Shown: positions 24,924-33,742, numbered from the stretch's first letter. The stretch is 64,000 nt of DNA from CAYMSO01 sp964393185 (GCA_964393185.1 CAYMSO010000006.1:1-64000), one strand, 5' to 3'. Program-made: numbers and translations. The notes: generated by a model from the letters alone, not told the origin.

Positions 24924-25562
24924 ATGAATATCATGTCATTTGAAGAGCAAGAGACAACATTAACTTACAAACAAATGCAAGAACACATCGGGTTCATAGT
25001 CATGAAGCCTGACGCAATTGAGCTTGGTGTTGCCGAAGAATTGATAGGAATGGCTACAGAGAAACTACTACAAGAGGGAATACATTTACTACATGGCGAA
25101 GTCATTACAATTGAATCAGAGGTACAATTAAGACTGTTGTATCCACATATAGATGAAGCAGATTTCTGGAGACATATGAAAGATTATTTTCTAGGAAATC
25201 TTGTAGCCGTAACGGTTTATTATTCTCATGAACCAACGCATATAGAAAGAACCATAAAGAATATTAAAGGACCCAGACCAAGAGATTGGGAGATAACTCA
25301 GCTGGAAGGGGCTAGGTCTATTGATGATTTCCTCAGAGCTTTGATTCCTGTTCCGGGAACAGAGCAGGTGGTTAAGCCATTATTAGAAAAAATTCTTGAA
25401 TCAAAACGCCGCAATGGTATCTTTGAATTTACAGACGCAGAGTTTGCTATTTATTCGAGAAACTTAGTACATTCTCCAGAGGGAGAAGACGAATATCAGG
25501 GGATGTTGAAATTACTGTCCGCAGACACGAGAAATCTAATCTTGGAATCATTAGAATTATGA
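24924..25562 (+). CDS. Nucleoside diphosphate kinase-like protein with insertion
   Basis: A 212-residue protein against about 140-150 for normal NDP kinases. The start GFIVMKPDAIELGVAEEL matches the family's IIKPDA(V)-G-GEI motif (Lys28). The end FAIYSRNLVHSPEGEDEY matches the N-V-H-G-S-D active site, with His183 in the phosphohistidine position. About 60 extra residues lie between (around 105-170), including EGARSIDDFLRALIPVPG. Phosphotransfer chemistry is plausible, but the pocket is remodelled. It sits between a nucleotidyltransferase and a NUDIX gene on the same strand. Confidence 0.7.
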   Translation: MNIMSFEEQETTLTYKQMQEHIGFIVMKPDAIELGVAEELIGMATEKLLQEGIHLLHGEVITIESEVQLRLLYPHIDEADFWRHMKDYFLGNLVAVTVYYSHEPTHIERTIKNIKGPRPRDWEITQLEGARSIDDFLRALIPVPGTEQVVKPLLEKILESKRRNGIFEFTDAEFAIYSRNLVHSPEGEDEYQGMLKLLSADTRNLILESLEL

Positions 25563-25605
25563 TACTATATTATTAGCAATAACTTAAATTTTTAAAATTA
25601 ACTAT

Positions 25606-26142
25606 ATGGCTAAAGTAACAATAGTTGACAAGAATGATGAAGTTGTTGGGAGTGAAGAACGCTCAGAGGTATATAAAAAGGGGTTAATACATAGATTAAT
25701 ACGTGTACTCCTTTTTAATAAGAAGGGGCAGTTATTACTACAATGGAGAAGCAAAGAAGAAGACACTTTTCCCGAAACATGGGATCAATCTGCGGGAGGG
25801 CATGTTGATGCAGATGAGGAATATGAAGTGGCCGCATATAGAGAATTAGAAGAGGAGTTGGGCGTTTCTGATGCTAAGCTCACAATGATCGACAAATTTT
25901 ATACATCTGGCGAGATTGGTGAGAAAAAGATTAATAGATTCAACGCAGTTTTCGTTGCAGAGTATGATAAGAATGACTTCGTTTTGCAGAAGGAAGAAGT
26001 TGAGAAGGTGAAGTGGTTTGACATCGATGAACTGTATAACCTGGTTGATACAGACCCAGATAAATTTACGCATGGATTAATATCAATTCTAAGAGATTAC
26101 AAGGATAAATTTTACGACTTTAAATCAAGTGCAACTCAATAA
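25606..26142 (+). CDS. NUDIX hydrolase (isopentenyl-diphosphate isomerase-like branch)
   Basis: A 178-residue protein with a perfect NUDIX box (GX5EX7REUXEEXGU) spanning residues 65-87; Gly65, Glu71, Arg79-Glu80, Glu83-Glu84 and Gly86 are all present. The lead-in GLIHRLIRVLLFN and LLQWRSKEEDTFPETWDQSA is typical of the IDI/YfcD-like branch. IDI needs a Cys in the first active-site motif, and this position reads DQSAGGH, so isomerase activity is unlikely. It would hydrolyse a nucleoside-diphosphate-linked substrate. It overlaps the next gene by 14 bases. Confidence 0.88.
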   Translation: MAKVTIVDKNDEVVGSEERSEVYKKGLIHRLIRVLLFNKKGQLLLQWRSKEEDTFPETWDQSAGGHVDADEEYEVAAYRELEEELGVSDAKLTMIDKFYTSGEIGEKKINRFNAVFVAEYDKNDFVLQKEEVEKVKWFDIDELYNLVDTDPDKFTHGLISILRDYKDKFYDFKSSATQ

Positions 26143-27385
26143 CGATTCAATAAATGCAGTTGATAACGCTTTATACTCAGATGGATTATTAATGCCCCTC
26201 TATGATAGTTATAGTTTCTCGAATATACCAGGAACAATAGAAAGTCTTCTGAGTGGCAGTACCGAACTAAATACTTTGCCCAAATCATGTTTCAATAAAA
26301 CCGAAACGAATGTAATCATTCTAATTTTTATTGATGCCCTTGGATGGTTGTTCTTAAAAGAATTTCTATTTGATAATGATGATTTTAAAACGTTCACTAG
26401 AAATTCAATTGTATCAAAACTAACCTCAATATTTCCTTCTACGACCACCGCACATGTTCCTTTAATGCATACAGGCAAGCTACCGCCTCAAAGCAAATTA
26501 TTGGAATGGAGACAATATAATAGTACATTGCAAGATATAATCATTCCTATTAAAAATACCTTTGCGTACAAGGATTTAACTATTGAAAAAAAATATTTAA
26601 ACAAAATATATCCAAATAATAAGTTTTATGAACGATTATCGAGCAAAGGAATAGACTCTACCGTGCTATTGGGAGAAGAATATGGAGATTCACAATTCAA
26701 CAACCTTATGACAAAAGGTAGTTCATTGGTAACGTATAGAGCTATTGAAGAAGCGTTTGAATATATTGTTACAAAGACCTCTTTGAAGAAAGCTAAGGCT
26801 AAACTCTATTTTCACTTTTACATGAATACTATTGATACATTGCTGCATAAATATGGTACGAGATCAGAGTTGGTGAAAAATGAGATTATCAAAACTTTTA
26901 AACTAATAAATAAATACCTGCTAAATCTAACAAGCAATGATAAAGTAAGCTTAATCCTCACCGCAGATCATGGGCATGATGATTACGATCCTGACCAAAC
27001 AATTTTTATAAATAAGCGTATACCTCAAATCAATAGTATGATAAAAACGAATGCACATAAACATAAGATCTTACCTGCAGGTTCATCTAAATGCTTTTTC
27101 TTATTTATAAAAAAAGACCAAATTAGCTCGGCCTATAATTTATTAAATAACCACCTATCTACTAAATGCAATATACTATTATCATCGGAGGTTCTTAGAG
27201 ATAAATTGTTTGGAAACGTAGACTATGACGAAAGATTTACTGAGATGGTAGGTCAAATCATTATTCTACCTAAGGATGGTTTTTCTGTATCGTGGGACAC
27301 AGAGCCACTAAAACAGGCCGTATCAGTCAGTCAACATGGTGGACTAACCCGAAGGCAGTCAGAGATACCATTTATATTTATTTAA
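26129..27385 (+). CDS. Alkaline phosphatase-superfamily hydrolase (phosphodiesterase/nucleotide pyrophosphatase-like)
   Basis: A 418-residue protein starting at GTG within the NUDIX gene. Metal and nucleophile motifs of the alkaline-phosphatase superfamily are present: VIILIFIDALGW (Asp69), SIFPSTTTAHVPLMHTGKLP with the Thr/Ser nucleophile near 105-107, and LTADHGHDDY near residue 285. A late His (VSVSQHGGLT) completes the set. The closest layout is type I phosphodiesterases/nucleotide pyrophosphatases. There is no signal peptide, so it is probably cytosolic, unlike most family members. The 14-base overlap with the NUDIX gene indicates joint function. Confidence 0.78.
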   Translation: MQLNNDSINAVDNALYSDGLLMPLYDSYSFSNIPGTIESLLSGSTELNTLPKSCFNKTETNVIILIFIDALGWLFLKEFLFDNDDFKTFTRNSIVSKLTSIFPSTTTAHVPLMHTGKLPPQSKLLEWRQYNSTLQDIIIPIKNTFAYKDLTIEKKYLNKIYPNNKFYERLSSKGIDSTVLLGEEYGDSQFNNLMTKGSSLVTYRAIEEAFEYIVTKTSLKKAKAKLYFHFYMNTIDTLLHKYGTRSELVKNEIIKTFKLINKYLLNLTSNDKVSLILTADHGHDDYDPDQTIFINKRIPQINSMIKTNAHKHKILPAGSSKCFFLFIKKDQISSAYNLLNNHLSTKCNILLSSEVLRDKLFGNVDYDERFTEMVGQIIILPKDGFSVSWDTEPLKQAVSVSQHGGLTRRQSEIPFIFI

Positions 27386-27631
27386 TCCTGTATCGAGGGC
27401 GCAGTTGCGAGGTGGGATGAATGGGAAATCGATCTGTAGCCCTAGCGTTAGACTCTTTTATAAAAATCAAGATTGAGTTTATAGAGAAGTTAAAACATAA
27501 TTATATGGTAAAAAGAGAAAGATATAAATTACATATATGAGCCTTCTAATTCTTTAGTTTTATAATTAAAAATAGTCTACGTACAATTTTTGTACTCCAA
27601 TTCCATAATTGTACCCTTGTTAAAATAAATT

Positions 27632-27888
27632 ATGATAAAGAGAGATAGTCAAAAAGATCAAAGATTTACAAGATAAATACCCCGTTACTCAAATAACTGG
27701 ACCACGTCAGCCTGGTAAAAGAACTTGTTGAAATTAAATCAAATAGAACATTTAATTCTGACTTCTTGAAGAACACAAAACTTGTACGTCCTCTTTTAGA
27801 GGATAAGTATGACATAACTTCTAATTTGGTATATATCGGAGACTTTAATCAGACAGTTCAAGATGTAAAAATGTCAAACTGGATTTAG
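27632..27888 (+). pseudogene. Collapsed ATP-binding protein of the DUF4143 family
   Basis: The 5' part reads MIKR, then after a frameshift IVKKIKDLQDKYPVTQITGP and RQPGKRT, the P-loop start of DUF4143-type AAA ATPases (GPRQ-GKTT). A few bases later, in another frame, follows the family's C-terminus: LVEIKSNRTFNSDFLKNTKL and then LVYIGDFNQTVQDVKMSNW, ending at TAG. Roughly 300 residues of the normal protein are missing. A large internal deletion plus frameshifts therefore inactivated the gene. These ATPases are often mobile or strain-variable. Confidence 0.75.
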
Positions 27889-27987
27889 TTTATCAAATAA
27901 GCAACTCATTTTTTTGTTTTAATAGTATAAAACAGGACTTCGTATTTATATATTTAGTATATTATTGTATATTAACTAGTATTATCT

Positions 27988-27996
27988 TGCTAAAAT
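27988..27996 (+). promoter_or_regulatory. Extended -10 promoter element
   Basis: TGCTAAAAT resembles the extended -10 form and lies 30 bases before the ATG of the flippase gene at 28027. It probably drives the three-gene surface-glycan operon. Confidence 0.5.
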
Positions 27997-28026
27997 CTAG
28001 TTTGTAACCTCTCAAGATACATTTTT

Positions 28027-29241
28027 ATGCTCACTAAATATTTGATAAGACAACAAGACCTTGTGTTATCTGTGGCTTCTATAGGAACAGCTAGAATTAT
28101 TAATCAAATTTCCCCAATTCTTATTGTAATAATATTCAGTAAACTTGTTAGTACAAGTATATTAGGAAATTTAAATACTGTAATAGCTTCGCTAGTAATT
28201 CTTCCAGAACTTAGCGATCTTGGAATATCTTATTCTATAGTTAGATACGCAAAAGAAAAAACTGTAGAGATATCTTCCATAATTGTACTTAGAATTATTT
28301 CTTCCATACTTTTAACCACTGTTGGAATTATACTTGCTTTGATTCTACAATTAGATTTAATAGCTGTATTGGTGATACTATGTATCATTTTTAGTGTTGG
28401 TAATACATTTATGCAATACTACGTAGCAAGACTTGATCATAAAACTGTCTTTTTTATTCAGCTGATTACGAATGTAATTTTTTTTACTGGCAGTTTTGTT
28501 CTATATTATTTAGCAGATTTAAATCCATCTATTTCTGTAGTAGCATCTAGATTAATAAGTTTTGCTATTCAAAACGTCTTCCTTTTTGTCAAATTAATCA
28601 AAGATAAGGTTTTGGTAAAAAGATTCATATTTGATTCAGAACTTTTAAAGCTTTCGAGGGATTTGTATTGGTTCCAGATTGTAGAAAAAATAATAAATAA
28701 TTTTGATGTTATTTATATTTCGGTAGTTTTGAGCGATTTTTATGCAGGTATTTACAAACCGGCAGGGCTTATTGCTTTGGCACCAATGTTTTTTGGTACA
28801 CTAATTAGCGCACCTTTATTACCAATCTTAATTAAAACAAAGCTTAAAGAAGACAGAATTGAATTGATTGATAGATTACTAAAAATTCTAATTTGCACAT
28901 TGATTCTTTTCTCGGGCATAATAATTATTGGTGGAAAACTAATTTTGAGCACTGCTTTTACACATAATATAGGTGAATATGGGTATATAACAATGATATT
29001 GCTAACACTCGCCTCTTCTTTATATGTACTTACCATGCCAGTACACGAACTAATGATAGTTAATGATAGAAATAGTATTATAAGGAATGTATCTACACTT
29101 AGAATAATATTTTTTATTTTGCTGCTATTAATCGGTCTTACTGTTAAAAATATAAATCAAGTAGCCTTATCACTTTTAATTATATATTTTGTACATTTCT
29201 TAATTTACTTTAAATACTACAAAACATGGAAAAACACTTGA
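28027..29241 (+). CDS. Polysaccharide/oligosaccharide flippase (MATE-like, Wzx type)
   Basis: A 404-residue protein with about 12 predicted membrane helices. The N-terminal ARIINQISPILIVIIFSKLV and the ELSDLGISYSIVRYAKEK segment resemble Wzx/RfbX flippases of the MOP superfamily, which move lipid-linked oligosaccharides to the outer membrane face. It overlaps the methyltransferase gene by 16 bases and leads a three-gene operon with a PIG-V-like glycosyltransferase, which supports a role in surface glycan assembly. Confidence 0.85.
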   Translation: MLTKYLIRQQDLVLSVASIGTARIINQISPILIVIIFSKLVSTSILGNLNTVIASLVILPELSDLGISYSIVRYAKEKTVEISSIIVLRIISSILLTTVGIILALILQLDLIAVLVILCIIFSVGNTFMQYYVARLDHKTVFFIQLITNVIFFTGSFVLYYLADLNPSISVVASRLISFAIQNVFLFVKLIKDKVLVKRFIFDSELLKLSRDLYWFQIVEKIINNFDVIYISVVLSDFYAGIYKPAGLIALAPMFFGTLISAPLLPILIKTKLKEDRIELIDRLLKILICTLILFSGIIIIGGKLILSTAFTHNIGEYGYITMILLTLASSLYVLTMPVHELMIVNDRNSIIRNVSTLRIIFFILLLLIGLTVKNINQVALSLLIIYFVHFLIYFKYYKTWKNT

Positions 29242-29999
29242 TGAATACTCATGAGTATTCAATTATGTATAAATCGGAGGAAAATCATTGGTGGTACAAA
29301 GGACTTAGGCATTTATTAGTAAGATGGATTAAAATTCTAAAACCAAAGAGAATTTTGGATGCAGGATGTGGTACGGGAATGAATGCATTTGCTGTCCTAA
29401 AGGAAGAAGATTCATATTTGCAAGGCATCGATCTTTCGTCAGAAGCAGTCAAATTAGCAAAGTTACGAGGTCTCAATAATATTTTTTTAGGAGATATTAC
29501 TAAGTTAGAATTTGCAGATAAGGAGTTTGATGTAATTTACTGTATGGATGTACTTTCTATGCTTACAACCAATCAGCAAGCTACAGCTTTAAAAGAATTT
29601 TACAGATGTTTAGATGTAAATGGATTTTTAATTTTAAACGATACAGCCTTTCAATTTTTGTATTCTGCACATGATTACTCTGTAGGTGTGAAAAAAAGAT
29701 TTACTAAAAAAGAGGTAAAATTGTTATTGGAAAATGAAGGTTTTGAGGTAGTTTTCCAAACGTACAGAGTTTTTATATTATTTCCATTTGTGGCTCTGTT
29801 TAAGTTAATTCGAAGGATAGAACTGAACACTAAGAAAAATAGACAAGAGGTTATCGGCGATGTACAGCGTACTAATAAGTTCATAAATATTGTGCTTTAC
29901 AAAATTATGCAATTAGAAAATTTATTGCTTAATTATTTTACTTTGCCATTCGGAACATCTGTATTTACAATTGCTAAAAAAAATGAAAAAACTAAATAA
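29226..29999 (+). CDS. SAM-dependent methyltransferase
   Basis: A 257-residue class I methyltransferase. Motif I is RILDAGCGTGMNAFAVL near residues 40-56, the acidic ribose-binding position follows in LQGIDLSSEA, and motif II/III is FDVIYCMDVLSML. A C-terminal extension of about 80 residues contains hydrophobic segments (VFILFPFVALFKLI) that may touch the membrane. The acceptor is unknown. Its place between a flippase and a mannosyltransferase-like enzyme suggests methylation of a glycan or lipid-linked sugar. Confidence 0.85.
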   Translation: MEKHLMNTHEYSIMYKSEENHWWYKGLRHLLVRWIKILKPKRILDAGCGTGMNAFAVLKEEDSYLQGIDLSSEAVKLAKLRGLNNIFLGDITKLEFADKEFDVIYCMDVLSMLTTNQQATALKEFYRCLDVNGFLILNDTAFQFLYSAHDYSVGVKKRFTKKEVKLLLENEGFEVVFQTYRVFILFPFVALFKLIRRIELNTKKNRQEVIGDVQRTNKFINIVLYKIMQLENLLLNYFTLPFGTSVFTIAKKNEKTK

Positions 30000-31113
30000 T
30001 TACTTCCAATCTGACTTTGCAAAAGTTCTTGCATTTTTTGTCGCTTCTAGATTGATAATTTATATAGTCGGAGTTATTGCTGCCGCAAGTTTACTTAATT
30101 TTAATACAGGAGAAAGGTCACACTTCGAAGCAATAAATCCTAAAGAAACATGGTATCAATGGGATGTTGAATGGTACGAGGGCATAGCAAAGTATGGATA
30201 TAATCCAAAAAATCCAGAAGTTAGCCCTTTGAATGTTGCTTTTATGCCAGGCTATCCTTTGACTGTTGGTTTATTAATGAGATTAGTTGGAACCAATGAT
30301 TTTTTTTGGACTGCGACAATACTTTCAAATATTTTATCTATATTTGCTATATATTTTATTTTTAAATACTTTAAATCAAGAGTAAAAAATGCAAATGAAT
30401 TTTTATTAGTATTTTTTAGTACTGCAGGAACATTTTATTTATCTATCCCATATGTAGAAAGTTTGTATCTTTTTTTGTTGGGACTAATCTTTTTGTTAAC
30501 TCAGCACAAAAGATATCTCCTTGCTTCGTTTATTGCTGGATTAGCTTTGGCAACAAGAATTCAAGCTTTAGCCTTTATTTTAATTCCGGCAGTAGACTAT
30601 ATTATTGTCAATAAGAAAAGTTTTTCTCAACTTTCTTTAGCAAAGTATATTATGTTATTTGCAATGGGAACACTATTTAGTATTCCATTATTGAGCTTTA
30701 TGTACTACACACATGTTCATTATAATGATCCTTTAGCATTCTTAAATGGTCAAGAATATTGGAATAATCCAACTCCTTTTCCACTTAAGTCAATTACAGG
30801 TCTTTTTCTGTATCCTAAAAGTACTTGGGGTTTTGTACATTCTATATTATGGTTTTTTTATGTATTTATAATTATTCGTAATTATAAAAGAATGCAGTTA
30901 AACGAGCTTCTCTTCTGTGTAGTAGTTTTGCTGATAAGTAGCACAAGCGAATTATTCTATGCAGTCTATAGATACGTTCTTCCGTTAATACCAGTTATAG
31001 TATTAATAACAGAAGAAAAAGATTGGGTTAAAAAAGCATTTGTCTATACAAATTTAATACTAGGAACTTTATTGTTAATTGCGTTTGTTACAGGATCACC
31101 GATTGCTGTTTAG
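29983..31113 (+). CDS. PIG-V-like membrane mannosyltransferase
   Basis: About 376 residues with roughly nine membrane helices; the ATG at 29983 is preferred over a TTG at 29971, and it overlaps the methyltransferase gene end. The first large loop holds YQWDVEWYEGIAKYGYN and VAFMPGYPLTVGLLMRLVG. The W-D-x-x-WY and F-P-Y-P signatures are those of PIG-V/GT-C enzymes that use polyprenyl-phosphate sugars on the outer membrane face. LATRIQALAFILIP fits the conserved inner helix. The convergent neighbour encodes a polyprenol-phosphate sugar synthase-like GT2, a plausible donor supplier. Confidence 0.85.
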   Translation: MKKLNNYFQSDFAKVLAFFVASRLIIYIVGVIAAASLLNFNTGERSHFEAINPKETWYQWDVEWYEGIAKYGYNPKNPEVSPLNVAFMPGYPLTVGLLMRLVGTNDFFWTATILSNILSIFAIYFIFKYFKSRVKNANEFLLVFFSTAGTFYLSIPYVESLYLFLLGLIFLLTQHKRYLLASFIAGLALATRIQALAFILIPAVDYIIVNKKSFSQLSLAKYIMLFAMGTLFSIPLLSFMYYTHVHYNDPLAFLNGQEYWNNPTPFPLKSITGLFLYPKSTWGFVHSILWFFYVFIIIRNYKRMQLNELLFCVVVLLISSTSELFYAVYRYVLPLIPVIVLITEEKDWVKKAFVYTNLILGTLLLIAFVTGSPIAV

Positions 31114-31841
31114 TCAATGTGTCTAACTCTAGCTCTAAAAATTCTCCAAACATAGCCCGAGCCAGTTTTTAAAAACTTATACATGCTCGGTGCAGATTTA
31201 GATACACCAACCTGCCTATCTTTAAAGTGAAAGGGCATTTCGTATACTTTCAAGCCTTTTTCGCATGCATTATATATAAATTCTATAAAATAAGCTCCAT
31301 AACCTGACGGATGAATAGTTACATAGTCAAACACTGATCGTTTTAAAATTACAAATCCACTATCATAATCTTTTATGCCGTGCCCCAGAATCAGAGAAGC
31401 TAAGCCGTTAATTAGCCTACTAGAAAATGTTCTTAAAAAGGTTCTATCGTCCTTACCGCCTGGTGCATATCTAGAGCCAATAACAATGTCAAATTCAGAA
31501 AGTTTACTTATCATGTCTGGAAGCATTTTAACTGGCATGCATGTATCTGCGTCCATCCAGCCTACAATATCACCTCTGGATTCTATGATTCCCCTATTGA
31601 AAGCTGATGCTAAGCCTTTTGCTTTTCTTCTTATCAACTTTAGGTTTTCGTACTTTTTCATTAATTTTTCAACAATATCACCAGTACCATCGGGCGAAGC
31701 ATCATCTACAACGATCACCTCAACGGGTTGTTTAATATACGTAAATACCTCATTTATCATTTGCTCTATATGTTCTTTCTCGTTGTAAGTAGCAAAGATT
31801 ATCGAAACAAGTTTACTTGCTTGATTAAATTCGGACCTCAT
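31110..31841 (-). CDS. Polyprenol-phosphate mannose/glucose synthase-like GT2
   Basis: A 243-residue soluble GT2. Motifs: SIIFATYNEKEHIEQMIN, EVIVVDDASPDGTGDIVEKL, GLASAFNRGIIESRGDIVG and WMDADTCMP, and later YDSGFVILKR. These match dolichyl/polyprenol-phosphate mannose synthases, which make the lipid-linked sugar donor for GT-C enzymes. The single-domain form lacks C-terminal membrane helices. Its stop codon overlaps that of the PIG-V-like gene (shared TTAG). Mannose versus glucose cannot be told from sequence. Confidence 0.88.
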   Translation of the reverse strand: MRSEFNQASKLVSIIFATYNEKEHIEQMINEVFTYIKQPVEVIVVDDASPDGTGDIVEKLMKKYENLKLIRRKAKGLASAFNRGIIESRGDIVGWMDADTCMPVKMLPDMISKLSEFDIVIGSRYAPGGKDDRTFLRTFSSRLINGLASLILGHGIKDYDSGFVILKRSVFDYVTIHPSGYGAYFIEFIYNACEKGLKVYEMPFHFKDRQVGVSKSAPSMYKFLKTGSGYVWRIFRARVRHID

Positions 31842-31925
31842 ATTTTTAGGAGTTAAGTTATTATTATATATACTTAGATGTTACAGCCATCAAAATTCAT
31901 TACTCTTAAATCTTATATCATTTTT

Positions 31926-31934
31926 TGCTATAAT
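31926..31934 (+). promoter_or_regulatory. Extended -10 promoter element
   Basis: TGCTATAAT is a perfect extended -10 box 45 bases before the ATG at 31980. The resulting leader of roughly 38 bases contains GTCAGT twice. Confidence 0.6.
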
Positions 31935-31979
31935 TACATAGTTGTCAGTTTCGATTATTTTATTTTTTAATTTGTCAGT

Positions 31980-32333
31980 ATGTCAGAAAAAGCTAAATTG
32001 TCCACCAGCTATTATTTTGCTGCTGGGGTCTTCAAAATAGACAGCATGGCTGCAGGTTTCCCAGATTTAATAAAGATTGCCCAAGAATGGAGTAAGGATG
32101 AAAATTTTTACGAAATTATTGTGAGGCAAGTTTCTGAAAGTAATTATGGTATACAATTTGTATACTATACTGTAAATCCTCAAGCACAAGATTCCATTAA
32201 AATTTACAAAAAACAGTTAGAAGAAAGATTTGGTAAAGATTTCTATGCATGGGATTATCAAACAAGTTCTTCAGAAAGTTTAGATAGATTAAAGAAAATG
32301 GTTGTAATCTCTAAAAAGTTAGAATTGAATTAA
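31980..32333 (+). CDS. Small hypothetical cytosolic protein
   Basis: A 117-residue protein with an alternating strand/helix pattern (LSTSYYFAAGVFKIDSMAAG, NFYEIIVRQVSESNYGIQF, then helices KIYKKQLEERFG). There is no signal peptide or membrane helix. It has its own strong extended -10 promoter and is monocistronic, so it is probably well expressed. Family not recognised. Confidence 0.55.
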   Translation: MSEKAKLSTSYYFAAGVFKIDSMAAGFPDLIKIAQEWSKDENFYEIIVRQVSESNYGIQFVYYTVNPQAQDSIKIYKKQLEERFGKDFYAWDYQTSSSESLDRLKKMVVISKKLELN

Positions 32334-32361
32334 AGTTTTAATTTGGGGTAAAGCGACAACA

Positions 32362-33279
32362 TTACCCCTCGTCGTAAAGTGATATTGGATTAATATCAAT
32401 AGAATAATTAGCCTGGTCTGCCAGCATTAACCTAGTGTATAGATTTATTTGAGATACATCTGAAAACCTTATCCCAGTTATTTCGTTAACTTTATCTAAA
32501 ACACGTTGTGCAGGTGTCCTTCCATTTTCGTCCTTTTGAATTCTTGATTTTGAAAAATTATGCAAGAGAAATCTATCATAAATGGATAAGCAGTTTTTTT
32601 CTTGAAAATACCAGAGTAGCAAATCTACTTCGTAAGGAGCGAAAGAGCCTACTCTTCTAGCACCACCCTTTTTTGTCGCATCCGTGCAATACAAAGCTCT
32701 ATAGAACCCAAGCACACCATTAGCTGCAAGCGCTTCTTCCAAATTATGAATATAGTTAGGTTTTAAAGAGTTATATTGAATACTGTTAAGTGAATTGAGG
32801 AATTTGGTTACACTTTGAAGTGCGGTCTCCACTAGAGTTTTGTCAGGCGAAAATGCTAGTTCGAAACTAAATTCAGCCCTTATATTTCTAAAGAGTGTAT
32901 TTAAATCTTGAACTTGCATGCCATTATTAGTTGCAATGTAATTTGAAAAACCTATTGAGTTTATTGTTCCTCTACTTGTTACCATCTGTTGATTTTTTAC
33001 CTCTACAGCTGTCTTTAATATTGCTAAGACAAAAGAATCTTTTGCTGTTTGCTCTACATTTGACCTAGCCAACTGAAGGGCTTTTGCTCTAAGAATAAGT
33101 TCATCTGTAGAAAATCTGCCCTGCTTAATTTGATACAAATTAGTTGGTGTTACATGAATACTGTATTTATCGCGGATATATAAAGCAGCAGATGCTGGAG
33201 GAAGTTCTAAAATCGATCTGTTTATATCCTCTTTGACTAAATCAACTTTTACTTGTTCGGAAATTAAGGTTATTGACAT
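32362..33279 (-). CDS. Hypothetical protein with possible N-terminal DNA-binding region
   Basis: A 305-residue soluble protein. The first 60 residues include LPPASAALYIRDKYSIHVTP and TNLYQIKQGRFSTDELILRA, which could be a helix-turn-helix (Thr-Asn-Leu-Tyr-Gln-Ile recognition helix), but this is uncertain. The remainder is helical without a known motif. It shares an operon with an acidic 95-residue protein whose gene ends 13 bases upstream of its start. Function unknown. Confidence 0.55.
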   Translation of the reverse strand: MSITLISEQVKVDLVKEDINRSILELPPASAALYIRDKYSIHVTPTNLYQIKQGRFSTDELILRAKALQLARSNVEQTAKDSFVLAILKTAVEVKNQQMVTSRGTINSIGFSNYIATNNGMQVQDLNTLFRNIRAEFSFELAFSPDKTLVETALQSVTKFLNSLNSIQYNSLKPNYIHNLEEALAANGVLGFYRALYCTDATKKGGARRVGSFAPYEVDLLLWYFQEKNCLSIYDRFLLHNFSKSRIQKDENGRTPAQRVLDKVNEITGIRFSDVSQINLYTRLMLADQANYSIDINPISLYDEG

Positions 33280-33292
33280 TTTTTATTGTAAA

Positions 33293-33580
33293 CTAATCTC
33301 CCCGGGGAACTCCCAGACTATAATCTTCCAAATCTTCTTCGTTAATATCGTCATCATCTTCTAGGTTTGTTTGCCCTGCAAGATTTCCATAATCTTCATC
33401 GGGCTCTTCTTTTCCATGCATCATTAATTCATCCTGCTTGGTTAATTCATCTTTCGGATCTACTGTATGGAATCCAGGCAATTCTTCTGCTAATTCATCT
33501 ATTATTTCATCTTCATCGGGAATTGCATTATTATTTTTATCTTGAGCTTTGGGATTAACTTGTACAGTATCGTCGTTCAT
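33293..33580 (-). CDS. Highly acidic small hypothetical protein
   Basis: A 95-residue protein in which more than a third of residues are Asp or Glu (for example EDEIIDELAEELPG and LEDDDDINEEDLEDY), probably disordered. There is no signal peptide and it ends in VPRGD. Such proteins may act as chaperone-like or nucleic-acid-mimic partners, but nothing specific supports that here. It is followed 13 bases later by the 305-residue hypothetical gene. Confidence 0.5.
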   Translation of the reverse strand: MNDDTVQVNPKAQDKNNNAIPDEDEIIDELAEELPGFHTVDPKDELTKQDELMMHGKEEPDEDYGNLAGQTNLEDDDDINEEDLEDYSLGVPRGD

Positions 33581-33742
33581 AGGAGGTTATTAACAACTTA
33601 ACTTTACTTAAATTATACTATCGTTGCCTTATTAGCTCAACGTGACTTTTCTAAAACTTAGTAATTTGAGCTTTATAAATTATATTATTCGTTGTATCCT
33701 TAATAGTTATATCTTTCTGACTATAGTTATTACTAAAAATAT

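Larger units (their letters stand above)
27386..28026. other. Gene-poor gap holding a pseudogene and a promoter
   Basis: Apart from the ATPase remnant at 27632-27888 and an extended -10 element near 27990, this stretch has no intact gene. The first 85 bases are notably GC-richer than their surroundings and contain short GC-rich inverted arms (AGGGC/GCCCT), possibly debris of a mobile element, but no element could be identified. Confidence 0.5.

Noticed and set aside
25606..26142. Isopentenyl-diphosphate isomerase
   Set aside because: The NUDIX box is perfect, but the active-site Cys expected of type I isomerase is not visible, and the neighbours suggest nucleotide substrates.
27386..27470. 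Remnant end of an IS200/IS605-type element
   Set aside because: Locally GC-rich with short inverted arms, but no transposase, TnpB or recognisable terminal hairpin could be matched.
18132..28026. Integration att site formed by a duplicated tRNA-Arg 3' end
   Set aside because: The tRNA end sequence was searched for by eye in the 22.3-22.5 and 27.4-28.0 kb gaps and no second copy was found; the island call rests on content only.
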